Assembly: GCF_000960765.1 (NCBI RefSeq)
Contig: NZ_JYNH01000005.1
Location: 34,150 to 98,149 of the forward strand
Direction of reading: 5' to 3'
DNA from: Desulfosporosinus sp. I2
GTDB lineage: Bacteria > Bacillota > Desulfitobacteriia > Desulfitobacteriales > Desulfitobacteriaceae
DNA: 64,000 nucleotides
The position numbers were made by a program, and so were the translations under genes. The notes beneath the pieces were generated by a model. That model saw only the letters and a list, made by a program, of their open reading frames with translations. It was not told the DNA's origin and made no database searches. Below, in pieces: positions 33,780 through 43,037 of the stretch. The first letter of the stretch is position 1. Every line of letters begins with the position of its first letter.

Positions 33780-35066
33780 TTATGTTTTGCTTTTATCCAT
33801 TTTTAACGGTATGGAAATTGGCTGGTGAAGAAAAACAGCAACTAACGCACCAAGAAATGCGATTAAGGCAGAAAGCCAAAGATTCTGAACCATACCCCAA
33901 CCCATATCTAACATTGCACCTGCCACTGCGGGCGCGGCCATTTGACCGAGGCCAAAAGCTACTGTAACAGCTCCAAACGCGGTAGGGGCTAATTGGGCTC
34001 CTACTTCATCTCCACAGGCAGCATTCATAATTGCCGGCACACTAAAAATACTCAGACCGTAAATCAAGGCGGCAGTTGCTATTGCTCCCTCCCAAGGCAA
34101 AGTTGCAAAAGCAATAAGGCAACTACCATGTATTAAATAAACCGTAATAAGTCCCCAACGCCGTCCTATACGGTCTGAAACCCAGCCCCAAATAAACCCA
34201 CTAGGCAAACTAAAAACTCCAATCCAAGACCACAATCGTCCGGCATTCACAGTAGACCAGCCTCGTGTTTCGGTTAAGTAGGCTCCAAAAAAAGTTGTAA
34301 AGATCACATAGGAAAAGCCAAAGGCAAAATATATCAGCGCTAATCTTCGTAAAACTGGTTTTTCCCTAAATATCTTAATTATCTTTTTCCATATCGATTC
34401 TTTCATTGGATTATTTGCTACTTGCGTAAAACCACTTGAATTAGCTGGTTGATCCTTTAGTTTAAAGTTGGTCCAGATTCCAATAATTATTACAGCTATA
34501 CCTAAGCAGATCCAAGCGGTACGCCAACCTTGACCACCTGGAGCAGATATCAACCTCGGTAATAAAAAACCATTGATTAACAGACCGAGACCCGAACCTG
34601 AAACTAAAAGCCCCGAGGCAAAGCCTCGACGTTCAGCCGGCACCCAAGCTACAGTCATCGCCATGACAGGTATGTTAGCTCCAGCCATTCCGACTCCAGC
34701 TAAAGCCAACCAGATCAAAGGCCAAAAAAAACCTGAACCCAACCCAGTCAAAACCATACTAAATCCTGTTAGATAGAGAGAAAAGGTAATTATCTTACTA
34801 GAGCCCCAACGTGCCGCTGCGATCCCTGAGCCAAGGCTAAAGGATAAATAACCTAAGAAAGCTGCTGTTACAATAATACCCATTTGGGAGTAGTTAAACC
34901 CTAAACCTTTTTGCATGGACGGCAGAATAAGCGCCATACTGAAACGCCCAAATCCCAAGGAGCCAAGTACTACTAAGATACCAGTAAATATAAACAAAAT
35001 AACTGCTGCATCTTTACCCTTGGGATTGACTATTTTATCTTCTTTAATGGATTTTTGCAGTTCCAT
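33780..35066 (-). CDS. MFS transporter, YbfB/YjiJ family
   Basis: The 428-residue protein has 12 helices. GSLGFGRFSMALILPSMQ is the hallmark of the YbfB/YjiJ branch, followed by NYSQMGIIVTAAFLGY and WVPAERRGFASGLLVSGSG. The second-half loop is GWVSDRIGRRWGL. The substrate is not known. AGGAGG lies 13 bases before ATG 35066, a little far. The gene is transcribed towards the decayed gene and is likely to be monocistronic. Confidence 0.82.
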   Translation of the reverse strand: MELQKSIKEDKIVNPKGKDAAVILFIFTGILVVLGSLGFGRFSMALILPSMQKGLGFNYSQMGIIVTAAFLGYLSFSLGSGIAAARWGSSKIITFSLYLTGFSMVLTGLGSGFFWPLIWLALAGVGMAGANIPVMAMTVAWVPAERRGFASGLLVSGSGLGLLINGFLLPRLISAPGGQGWRTAWICLGIAVIIIGIWTNFKLKDQPANSSGFTQVANNPMKESIWKKIIKIFREKPVLRRLALIYFAFGFSYVIFTTFFGAYLTETRGWSTVNAGRLWSWIGVFSLPSGFIWGWVSDRIGRRWGLITVYLIHGSCLIAFATLPWEGAIATAALIYGLSIFSVPAIMNAACGDEVGAQLAPTAFGAVTVAFGLGQMAAPAVAGAMLDMGWGMVQNLWLSALIAFLGALVAVFLHQPISIPLKMDKSKT

Positions 35067-35273
35067 AATAACCTGATAACCTCCTATCTATTTTCTGAAT
35101 ATTCACTAATTAATTCGCCGTCTACTAAATTTTTCCTGCTAATAAATTAATTGCTTACTTCCTTTTAGTTGTCTATAAATAATCGCTCGCCTGCTTTCCA
35201 TCCAACTATATACTCCATTGTTAATATATGGTAAAATAAACCAATACATATTTTAAGAAAGGGATGTTGTCAA

Positions 35274-36083
35274 ATGGCTAGACATTCTAAAACTACTAAT
35301 ACTACAAATAATACTAAAACTGCACGAATAATTTCTGTTGCCTCACAGAAAGGTGGGGTTGGCAAAACAGCAACCGTCACAAACATGGCTGTAGGGTTAG
35401 TTAGTCTCGGATATAAGACAGCTATTGTTGACATGGATGCTCAAGGCCATATTGCCTTATCATTTGGGATCAAAAAAACTGACTTAAAGAAGACAATCTT
35501 CGATGTTCTAATTGGGGAAGCAAAAATGAGAGACATCAAACAACATGCATTTGGGGTTGATCTCTACTTATCCAACAATTCTCTTTCTGAACTTAGCCCA
35601 AAAGTAATGGCTCAAATTAATTCCAAGCTATTCCCTGCCCCCAAATACCTTTTAAGGAAAGCAATCGGTGAGATAAGAACTCAGTACGATTACATTTTAA
35701 TTGACACTTCTCCGAGCAATGACATCCCAACCATAAATTCCTTGTTAGCCTCCACGGATATTATCATTCCTGTCCTTCCAGAGGGTCTATCCATTGATGG
35801 CATCTATGAGACAATCTTCCTAATTAAGGGTATTCAGGAACAAGGTTCAAAGATTAATATTTTAGGGATATTACCTACGATGGTCCAAGACCATACCAAC
35901 CTACATCATGTAAAGCTCCAAGAACTTCGCAAACAATTTGCTGAGACCCCAGACATCAAAGTGTTTGACACTGTTATCAAACGCGCCATACGACATGGAT
36001 TAGCGCAGACTGACGGCGAACCCGACATAAAAAAGGCACCCGAGTATCTTTCGTTTGTAAAAGAGGTCTTTGCCATAGCATGA
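35274..36083 (+). CDS. ParA/Soj-type ATPase without a ParB partner
   Basis: The 269-residue protein has the deviant Walker A SQKGGVGKTATVTN near residue 30, the Walker A' aspartate in VDMDAQGH, and Walker B YDYILIDTSPSN. This is the ParA/Soj class of DNA-segregation ATPases. The first 20 residues (MARHSKTTNTTNNTKTA) are low-complexity. No ParB gene or parS-like site lies nearby, so a chromosomal partition role is doubtful. It could derive from a plasmid or position some other cargo. AAAGGGATG precedes the start. Confidence 0.85.
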   Translation: MARHSKTTNTTNNTKTARIISVASQKGGVGKTATVTNMAVGLVSLGYKTAIVDMDAQGHIALSFGIKKTDLKKTIFDVLIGEAKMRDIKQHAFGVDLYLSNNSLSELSPKVMAQINSKLFPAPKYLLRKAIGEIRTQYDYILIDTSPSNDIPTINSLLASTDIIIPVLPEGLSIDGIYETIFLIKGIQEQGSKINILGILPTMVQDHTNLHHVKLQELRKQFAETPDIKVFDTVIKRAIRHGLAQTDGEPDIKKAPEYLSFVKEVFAIA

Positions 36084-36392
36084 GGGCTCTTAGGGTTATA
36101 TTTCATTTAAGATGTTTCTTTAAACTATCGCCATGGAAGGCCATATCTTCATAAGGGTTAAACTGAACAGATAAAGAAATCCGGCAAAGGCTTTAAGCCA
36201 TTGTCGGATTTCTTTGCCCAAAGCCCCTTTTGCGTTGCTCGCGATTTTGTGTATCAAAGGGTCTTTCTTCCAGTTGCTGCATCTGGATTATTATTTTTCA
36301 TATAAAAAGTTTGGAGGAATTAGCATAATTTTGTAGAATTATATCGTACTATGAAGAACCATATCTAACTATATTTATAAAGGAGTAATGTT
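36084..36392. other. Intergenic region between parA and the c-di-GMP gene
   Basis: The only clear element is a terminator hairpin at 36177-36216, listed separately. The rest is AT-rich leader ahead of the start at 36393; no gene is visible. Confidence 0.5.
36177..36216 (+). terminator. Intrinsic terminator after parA
   Basis: AAATCCGGCAA and TTGTCGGATTT pair (one G-T) with an inner GGCTTTAAGCC, followed by CTTTG on the plus strand. Confidence 0.75.
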
Positions 36393-38456
36393 ATGAGGAT
36401 ATCATTTAAAAATTTAGCTCTCCTATTACTCCTTTTATTCTTGGTTCTATTTTTCCCTAAACCAGCCCTTGCTAGCTATGATCCTAATGCCTTCAAATTG
36501 CTCAGTGAATTATTGATTACTTTTACTGTAGCCGTAACTTTACATATTCTAAATACGAGTAAAGAAAAGAAACTTATATGCATGACGGCAGAACTCGCGG
36601 AAACCCGTCTAAAGCTTAAAGAAAGTGACGATAAAATAAAAACTCTCCTAGTTAATCTGAATGTGGGTGTAGCCTTGTTTTCTCCGAAAGGGGAGTTTCT
36701 GTTATGCAATAGAAAGTTTATCGAACTGGGAAGCCCCAAAAACCTGGCGGACAAAGGGGAGCCTCTCGTAGAACAATCTTTAAAGAAACAATCTCTCATA
36801 GAACATCTGCCCAAAGTGTCGTTGGAGGAGGTCATTATCCATTATATAAACGAGGATGGTCAAAGCTTAACTATGGATGAGTTCCCTCTATTTAAAGTGC
36901 TTTCTACCGGCAAACCTTCACGCGAACAAGTTATCGGGATAAAAAATCCTGACAATGGAAGTGTTCGATGGGCAATGGGAGATCATGAACCCGAGTTTGA
37001 CGAAGCAGGTGAATTATCTAAGGTTCTTGTTACAATTGTTGATATAACTGATAGAAAAAACTCAGAAAAGGCCTTAAAGGAAAGTGAAAACAGACTCAGT
37101 GCATTTTTAAAGGTCATGCCTGACATGTTTTTCTTGTTGGACCGTAACGGGTATCTGATTGATAATTATATAGAAAATACTATAATTCCCTCTCATATGC
37201 AGTCGGATTTCTTAGGCAAAAATATCAAAAATTTAGACTTTGTGGATGAGTATATTGCAGAGTTAACATTCCAGAACATAGAAAAACTGTTTGGGACTGG
37301 TGAGATCCAAACCTTTGAGTTTTGTTCTCAAAAATTAGGTCAAGAAACGTTCTTTGAAGCACGACTTGTTTTATGCGGAGACGATAAGGTGCTGGCCGTT
37401 GTTAGAGATATATCACAACGTAAGGTATCAGAGGTCAAGCTTTATAACATGAGTATTCATGATACCCCAACAAATCTATATAATAGAAACTATTTTGAGC
37501 AAGCATTAGATAAATATCTTGATAAAAATACGAGCGGAATGGGTATTGTCATTTGTGATATTGACGGGTTGAAGCTGGTCAACGATACTCTCGGCCATGC
37601 TGTGGGTGATGATTATTTAAAAACAGCCGCAACTATTTTATGTCAGTGTTTTGATTGCAATGATGTCGTGGCCCGGATTGGCGGAGATGAGTTTGCCGTA
37701 TTAATTAAACACACAACGACTAAGGAACTCTCAGCCATATCGTCTGAAATAGATAGATTACTAGCCATGATTAATACTGAAGAGCGTATTATACCCATTA
37801 GCATGTCTCTAGGTTATGCGGTCGGGGACGGTACTCAAAAGGATTTAAAAGAATTGTTAAAGATAGCGGATAATCTGATGTACCGCGAGAAACTCCATCA
37901 TCGCCAGAGTGAGAAAAGTAAAAACATTGATATTCTTACTAAAATGCTGGAAGTCCGCGACTTTATCACCGAAGGACATGGTGACAGAATGCAAGAATTA
38001 TCCGGCAAGTTGGCTGAAGCTATAGGCATGTCGAATAATGATATTAAGGACATGCATCTCTTTGCCCAATTTCATGATATCGGGAAAGTTGGTATACCTG
38101 ATAGAATACTTTTTAAGCCTGGCAGGCTTACTGACGAAGAAATGAACGAGATGAAGCTGCATACTGAAATTGGCTATCGTATTGCCGAGTCTTCGCCAGA
38201 CCTCATACACATTTCAGATTGGATACTCAAGCATCATGAGTGGTGGGATGGTAATGGCTATCCCTTCAAGTTGAAGGGTGAAGAGATTCCTGTGCAGAGT
38301 AGGATCCTTTCAATTGTTGATGCTTTTGATGCCATGACAAACAACAGACCCTATCGGAAGGCCCTCTCCAAAGAAGAGGCTCTGCTGGAAATTGTCAAAT
38401 TCAAAGGGACACAGTTTGATCCTAAGCTTGTTGATAAATTTGTTGAGTTGAGTTGA
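36393..38456 (+). CDS. PAS-PAS-GGDEF-HD-GYP signalling protein
   Basis: The 687-residue protein has a signal-like N-terminus (LLLLLLFLVLFFPKPALAS) and a second hydrophobic helix at about 38-54, so it is membrane-bound. Two PAS sensor regions follow (about 75-215 and 230-345). A GGDEF domain has RIGGDEFAVL (about 430) and an HD-GYP domain has HDIGKVGIPD (about 561) and HHEWWDGNGYP (about 613). Both catalytic sets are intact, so it may make and break cyclic-di-GMP. AAAGGAG precedes the ATG. The stop codon lies inside a pentanucleotide tandem repeat. Confidence 0.92.
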   Translation: MRISFKNLALLLLLLFLVLFFPKPALASYDPNAFKLLSELLITFTVAVTLHILNTSKEKKLICMTAELAETRLKLKESDDKIKTLLVNLNVGVALFSPKGEFLLCNRKFIELGSPKNLADKGEPLVEQSLKKQSLIEHLPKVSLEEVIIHYINEDGQSLTMDEFPLFKVLSTGKPSREQVIGIKNPDNGSVRWAMGDHEPEFDEAGELSKVLVTIVDITDRKNSEKALKESENRLSAFLKVMPDMFFLLDRNGYLIDNYIENTIIPSHMQSDFLGKNIKNLDFVDEYIAELTFQNIEKLFGTGEIQTFEFCSQKLGQETFFEARLVLCGDDKVLAVVRDISQRKVSEVKLYNMSIHDTPTNLYNRNYFEQALDKYLDKNTSGMGIVICDIDGLKLVNDTLGHAVGDDYLKTAATILCQCFDCNDVVARIGGDEFAVLIKHTTTKELSAISSEIDRLLAMINTEERIIPISMSLGYAVGDGTQKDLKELLKIADNLMYREKLHHRQSEKSKNIDILTKMLEVRDFITEGHGDRMQELSGKLAEAIGMSNNDIKDMHLFAQFHDIGKVGIPDRILFKPGRLTDEEMNEMKLHTEIGYRIAESSPDLIHISDWILKHHEWWDGNGYPFKLKGEEIPVQSRILSIVDAFDAMTNNRPYRKALSKEEALLEIVKFKGTQFDPKLVDKFVELS

Positions 38457-38472
38457 GTTGAGTTGATTTGAT
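38443..38472. repeat. Pentanucleotide tandem repeat across a stop codon
   Basis: Four TTGAG units and two TTGAT units span the last codons and the stop (TGA, 38454-38456) of the GGDEF-HD-GYP gene. Gain or loss of a 5-base unit would change the frame at the very end of the protein and alter its tail. Confidence 0.85.
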
Positions 38473-38486
38473 TTAATAGCAATTAC

Positions 38487-39320
38487 CTAATCCGAATCTA
38501 CCCTTGGATAAGAACCGAGGAACTTATAAAACGTTGTTTTTCGTTTTACCATGGTTAAAGCATCTCGAACATCCGGGTCAGTCATGTGCCCTTCAATGTC
38601 AATAAAAAATATATATCTTCCAAGTTTTCCACGCGAAGGTCTGGATTCGATCTTACTCATATTAATATCCCACAAACTAAATATATCCAGGATGCAAGCT
38701 AAACTCCCAGGTTTATGTTCCGTTGAAAATACAATTGAGGTCTTATTCCGATTGGCAGTGTTATGAGCTGCATTTTTTCCTACAGCCACAAACCTAGTAA
38801 AGTTATTAAGATTATCCTGTATATCACGAAGGGCAACTTCAAGCCCGAAGATTTCTGCCGCTTGTTCTGCGCCGATAGCCCCCGCAGTAATTCCATTCTT
38901 TTTAGCCTGATTTGCACCTTCTGAGTTACTGTTTGTTAAATACAATTTTGCCTGCGGCAGTTGTGTTTCTAAAAAAAGTCGGCACTGACCGGCTGATTGA
39001 GGATGAGTGAAAACCTCAGTAATGTCCTGCCACCTTGCCCCATGATTAATCATTAGAGTCTGTGATATTGGAAGAGTTAGTTCATTAATAATATGTAAGT
39101 CCACATCCCAAGCCAATATATCCAGGACTACATTGACTGACCCCTCCAAAGAGTTTTCATAGGGGATAACGGCCAGATCTAGTTCACCCCGTTGAACCGC
39201 TAAAAGAGTTTCTCGGATGCTAGACATTCCGATTAATTGGGCGGACTTATTAGTGATATACATTTGCGCAGCTCGTTGGGAAAAGGTACCTTCCGGACCA
39301 AGATAGCCAATTCTTTGCAT
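38487..39320 (-). CDS. pheA: Prephenate dehydratase
   Basis: The 277-residue protein is monofunctional PheA: GYLGPEGTFSQRAA at the start, VIPYENSLEGSVN, and the catalytic NNFTRFVAVG, followed by a C-terminal ACT domain (KTSIVFSTEHKPGSLACIL, ESRPSRGKLGRYIFFIDI) that senses phenylalanine. It converts prephenate to phenylpyruvate. A longer frame reaches 39440, but ATG 39320 with GGGGGAAATT upstream matches the family start. It is downstream of the acetyltransferase gene on the same strand. Confidence 0.93.
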   Translation of the reverse strand: MQRIGYLGPEGTFSQRAAQMYITNKSAQLIGMSSIRETLLAVQRGELDLAVIPYENSLEGSVNVVLDILAWDVDLHIINELTLPISQTLMINHGARWQDITEVFTHPQSAGQCRLFLETQLPQAKLYLTNSNSEGANQAKKNGITAGAIGAEQAAEIFGLEVALRDIQDNLNNFTRFVAVGKNAAHNTANRNKTSIVFSTEHKPGSLACILDIFSLWDINMSKIESRPSRGKLGRYIFFIDIEGHMTDPDVRDALTMVKRKTTFYKFLGSYPRVDSD

Positions 39321-39426
39321 ATAATTTCCCCCTGCTTTTTTTAATGAATACAATGGCTCGTAAAAATGGGCTCCAAAAAAGGGATCTTTATAAGAAACCT
39401 TATCACCGCCGGCAATGTCTCGATAA

Positions 39427-40332
39427 CTAATCGAAGGCAAGCCCCAAATATCCTTGATCTTCCGACGTTATCACCGTACCAACTTCTCTATGTATCCTTA
39501 TCATTCCAAAAGGACGAACTGAGCCTCCGAATTTCTCGCCTAGGTAGGAAGGAGTGCGCAGAACATATTCCTTTGCAGACAGTCGTAGGATGATCTGTTT
39601 GATAGCCGTGTAAATATAATCCTCAGGCAGCAAGATTTCTTTGATGAATACCCTGTCAGAAGTTATTCTTTCAAGCGTTAAACAACCCTGAATATCCTCA
39701 ATATCTAGAGCATAGATGTCCGCTCCAGACTGTTGTGACAACCTTTTCTGGTAGGCAATGTCCTCATCGTGATACGAAATAAACAGTCTGCCCCTAAGTT
39801 GAATATTCCTCCTCCGATTATACTCTTCGGGAGTTATCGATGAGATCGTACAATTGTACAATTTATGGATTGGCAAATAATCTACCCTATCGCGTAAAAG
39901 CAGAGCCTCCCTTATATAAAATCCGTCCTGGTATCCCTGTTTACGATAATAGTCAAAAAGCTGCATCTTAGCCGGAACTAAGACAGAGAATTCATTCTCC
40001 TTAGCCCTAAGATAGCGGTTGCTAAAGTCCATTAATTGAGTTGCAAAACCTCTGTTTTGATATTGAGGATGAGTTGCGATAGCGTAGAGCATGGCAGTAT
40101 TAAAGTTTCGCTTATCAGGGAGCACGGTTCTGACAGATATCATTGTAATCATAGCCGAAATCTCTCCATCCTGAAGCAATACGGCTGTTTCGTCCTCTCT
40201 ATACCGATTGGCATAGTAGAAATCAATATAACTGTCAGGATCTCCAAAGCAACGTTTCCAAATTTCTTTTTGGCGAACGGTGTCGCCCTTCTGCGCCAGT
40301 CTAATTTCGCTCATCTTATCTTCAAACTCCAT
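39427..40332 (-). CDS. GNAT family N-acetyltransferase (Eis-like)
   Basis: The 301-residue protein has an N-terminal GNAT domain with the acetyl-CoA loop ATHPQYQNRGFATQLM and FDYYRKQGYQDGF, then a second region of about 150 residues as in Eis-like acetyltransferases. It should transfer acetyl groups to amines in the cytoplasm; the substrate is unknown. Starts at 40332 (AAAGG close by) or 40314 are both possible. It is 20 bases after the DUF2156 gene, so the two probably share a transcript. Confidence 0.83.
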   Translation of the reverse strand: MEFEDKMSEIRLAQKGDTVRQKEIWKRCFGDPDSYIDFYYANRYREDETAVLLQDGEISAMITMISVRTVLPDKRNFNTAMLYAIATHPQYQNRGFATQLMDFSNRYLRAKENEFSVLVPAKMQLFDYYRKQGYQDGFYIREALLLRDRVDYLPIHKLYNCTISSITPEEYNRRRNIQLRGRLFISYHDEDIAYQKRLSQQSGADIYALDIEDIQGCLTLERITSDRVFIKEILLPEDYIYTAIKQIILRLSAKEYVLRTPSYLGEKFGGSVRPFGMIRIHREVGTVITSEDQGYLGLAFD

Positions 40333-40352
40333 CTGCCTTTAAAATAACTACT

Positions 40353-41252
40353 CTATAATTCGAAATAGGTTGCAAAGTATTTTTCTTCCATCATATATGG
40401 ATGGTAGGATAACTTAGCCTTTCTTAAGCCCTCGAAGCCCATGTCCTCCTCACGGTTCACATAAATCTGTTGAGGATAGTTCTTTTGGATAAAAGCAGCG
40501 AATTCACGGTTAATCATTTGATAGGAACCCTCTCTTTCACCAAGGGCTTTTTCAATATGAATAATATAGGTGTCAGAATTTAGTTTTTCTCCCATCGTGA
40601 AGGCAATCACCTTGCCATCTGTACGAATAAGTCCACCCTCTAAACCAAGAGCGGTAAAATGATTAAAGCAACGACGTACTGCGCAACTTTCTTTGGCAAT
40701 TTCTATACTTTGGGAATTAATCCTACACCACTGCAAGTTCATCTCCCAGCACTCTGCTAAGTTTTCTCCAGATATCAGTTCGAAACTCCAGTCATGGTTT
40801 TCCTTCTTAAACCTGTTGACATGATTTCGTTTAGAGTGAAGCTTATTCCCTGCCAGCGTGACGAGCTTGTCCAAAAGATAAACATAATCAAAGCTATCCC
40901 TCATCTCTTTATATTCAAAGTGATCAGGAAACACTCGATTGATCACGGCGATATTCTCGGGAGATACTCCGGCTAAAACAAATTCATGACCGCAGGAAGC
41001 CGCGTCTTGTTGCATAACCTCAAATACAGTCGTGATATCGCCCGAACCTGCAGGATAAAAATAATAGTGGACATCATTGAGAACTCCTTTGACCACAAGG
41101 AAACCACTGACTTGTGCAACCTGATAGTTATAAATCTCCGACCATGCAAATATATTAGTATAGTTTTGATGACCGCCACGCATATCAGCTATAGCAAGAA
41201 GGGGGTCCATCCATTGCTTGTCGCTTAGTTCAACTTTTTTAAAGGTAATCAT
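40353..41252 (-). CDS. DUF2156 protein (phosphatidylglycerol lysyltransferase C-terminal type)
   Basis: The 299-residue protein reads as a stand-alone DUF2156 domain: MRGGHQNYTNIFAWSEIYNY, GNKLHSKRNHVNRFKKEN and the C-terminal YVNREEDMGFEGLRKAKLSYHP. This GNAT-fold domain is fused to a membrane part in MprF lysyltransferases; here it is soluble, and its substrate is unknown. ATG 41252 follows GGATGGAG with 6 bases, better than ATG 41273. It probably forms an operon with the downstream acetyltransferase. Confidence 0.85.
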   Translation of the reverse strand: MITFKKVELSDKQWMDPLLAIADMRGGHQNYTNIFAWSEIYNYQVAQVSGFLVVKGVLNDVHYYFYPAGSGDITTVFEVMQQDAASCGHEFVLAGVSPENIAVINRVFPDHFEYKEMRDSFDYVYLLDKLVTLAGNKLHSKRNHVNRFKKENHDWSFELISGENLAECWEMNLQWCRINSQSIEIAKESCAVRRCFNHFTALGLEGGLIRTDGKVIAFTMGEKLNSDTYIIHIEKALGEREGSYQMINREFAAFIQKNYPQQIYVNREEDMGFEGLRKAKLSYHPYMMEEKYFATYFEL

Positions 41253-41517
41253 TCTTTTCTCCATCCAATTCATATGATTCTTCTACATACGGTATAATTT
41301 ACATCTAAGTCCATCCGTATTCACTGCCGTAAGATTACAATGATCTTATTATCTCATCTGCTTGATCGATTGCCAACCTATAATTTGTGCTTTATGCCAC
41401 ATGGCTAATCCTTGAAAGGTTTTCTAATCTTTTTCTCATATTCCCTATAATTGCACTCCCAAAAAGGACTATAATAATCCTAAAATAAGTTATATGGTTT
41501 AAGGTGGAGAATTCTAA

Positions 41518-42903
41518 ATGTTCAATCACAAGCGCAGTGCACGGCGTGCCAAAATTGGTTGGTTTTTCCTGATAGGATTAGCTGCTATTTTTGCTTTTTT
41601 GTATCTTTGGTCCGCCCTCTTTCCCGGACCTATAGATCCTTTAGTAACGAGGTTTTTTTCGCCAGATACTGCTAATGAGGCTAGAATTTACAATTCAACG
41701 CCTCGTATCCTCTATATACTTAAGTTTTGCTTTCAAACCAGCTTTTTAATTTGGTTGCTCTTTAGTTCTGTAGGGCAAACCTTTCTTAAGCGTCTTCAAG
41801 AGATTAGCAGGAATTATTGGTTAGCCTGTGCTTTATCCATACTAAGCATTTGGCTTTTACTCAAAGTATTGTCCCTGCCTTTCTCCTATTACAGCGGATA
41901 CTACTGGCAAAAAATCTGGGGTTTTAGTACTCAAACCCAAGCTGCATGGTGGATCGACTATTTGAAAAACTGCGGAATTGAGCTCCTCATTTCTCTTGTG
42001 GGAGGGCTCATATTTTTCTGGCTAGTCAACCGGTTATCGCGCAATTGGTGGTTGGTCAGTGCTGTTTTATTTAGTCTCTGGCTCATTATAGAATCTATTT
42101 GTTGGCCGATTGTTATATCCCCGCTGTTTAATCATTTTGAACCCTTACCCAATTCCGCTATCCTAACCATGGTTGATGATCTGGCTCAACGGGCTGGACT
42201 AAACCTTAGCGCTGTCCTCGTGATGGACGCCAGCAGACAAACAACCTTAGCCAACGCCTATTTTACCGGAGTGGGAACTACTCAACGAATTGTCATTTAC
42301 GATACCCTCTTACGTAATTATTCCTTCCCAGAGGTTAAAGCCGTTATTGCTCACGAGATGGGACATTGGCGACACAACGATGTTGTCCATGGGCTTTTCT
42401 ACGGAATGATAGGAGGTTTTATTGTCTTCGGTTTATTAACGATCCTCTTAAGACCTTGGTTACCTAAAAATGTAAAGAAAACTTGGCTGGCGCCCGAAGA
42501 CACTGTCTTCGCACGTGTTAGCTTAGCGGAGAAGTTTGGCGAAGGTGGCCGCCTTAGTTGCCCTTATGCTTCCAGAAAGTATATAACGAAGTTATACTTT
42601 CTGACTAGTAGTAAAAAGCCACCCCAACTATGGGCAGCCTTACAATTGGCACTGCTCCTTCTTCTCTTTGTAAGCAATCCTCTCCAATCTGCAATATCTA
42701 GAGAAATGGAGCTAAGTGCAGACCGTTTTTCTCTCGAACTCACGGGAGACCTCAATGCAGAAATCCAGTTGCAAAAAGACCTTGCCCGCATAGGTTTATC
42801 TGATTTGTCTCCCCCCCGCTTCATAGTCTGGTTCAGTTATAGCCATCCACCAGCGCTAGCAAGAATAAACGCCTTAGAACAAGAATCCCAACATAGAAAT
42901 TGA
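41518..42903 (+). CDS. M48 family CAAX-protease-like metallopeptidase with an in-frame repeat insertion
   Basis: The 461-residue protein is a Ste24-type membrane protease with several helices, the zinc motif IAHEMGHWRHND near residue 278, and the third ligand region SREMELSADRFSLELTGD near 399. Between helices, at about residues 320-367, lies a 48-residue hydrophilic stretch (KKTWLAPEDTVFARV onward) that relatives lack as far as I recall. It is encoded by a dispersed palindromic repeat also found at 31232. The insertion is a multiple of three with no stop, so the frame and zinc site survive. GGTGGAGAATTCTA precedes the ATG. Confidence 0.85.
   Translation: MFNHKRSARRAKIGWFFLIGLAAIFAFLYLWSALFPGPIDPLVTRFFSPDTANEARIYNSTPRILYILKFCFQTSFLIWLLFSSVGQTFLKRLQEISRNYWLACALSILSIWLLLKVLSLPFSYYSGYYWQKIWGFSTQTQAAWWIDYLKNCGIELLISLVGGLIFFWLVNRLSRNWWLVSAVLFSLWLIIESICWPIVISPLFNHFEPLPNSAILTMVDDLAQRAGLNLSAVLVMDASRQTTLANAYFTGVGTTQRIVIYDTLLRNYSFPEVKAVIAHEMGHWRHNDVVHGLFYGMIGGFIVFGLLTILLRPWLPKNVKKTWLAPEDTVFARVSLAEKFGEGGRLSCPYASRKYITKLYFLTSSKKPPQLWAALQLALLLLLFVSNPLQSAISREMELSADRFSLELTGDLNAEIQLQKDLARIGLSDLSPPRFIVWFSYSHPPALARINALEQESQHRN
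42475..42618. repeat. Dispersed palindromic element inserted in frame in the M48 protease gene
   Basis: This 144-base copy shares its first 58 bases with the copy at 31232 apart from two missing bases. It also shares the block GCGAAGGTGGCCGCCTTAGT and the right end. It carries an extra hairpin (AGAAAGTATA...TATACTTTCT) where the other copy has a second GAAGACACTGTCTTC unit. Translated in the protease frame it reads through without a stop. Confidence 0.85.
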
Positions 42904-43036
42904 AACAAGTGAAACAAGTGAAACAAGGGGACAGGTTCCCTGTTTTGCTTCCCGAAACAAGGGGACAGGTTCCCTGTTTTGCTTCCCGAAACAGGGAACC
43001 TGTCCCCTTGTTTTCCCGTTTTCTCCCCTTGTTTTC
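42901..43036. repeat. GGGGACAGGT palindromic repeat cluster between convergent genes
   Basis: Two or three GAAACAAGT units lead into two direct copies of a roughly 40-base unit containing GGGGACAGGTTCCCTGTTTT, then an inverted copy. The inverted arms AACAAGGGGACAGGTTCC and GGAACCTGTCCCCTTGTT can form a stem of about 24 bases. The cluster fills the entire gap between the M48 protease and citrate synthase stop codons. Confidence 0.88.
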
Positions 43037-43037
43037 C

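Noticed and set aside
42901..43036. CRISPR-like direct repeats
   Set aside because: The units are adjacent and palindromic with no unique spacers, and there are no cas genes; likewise for 24685-24754.
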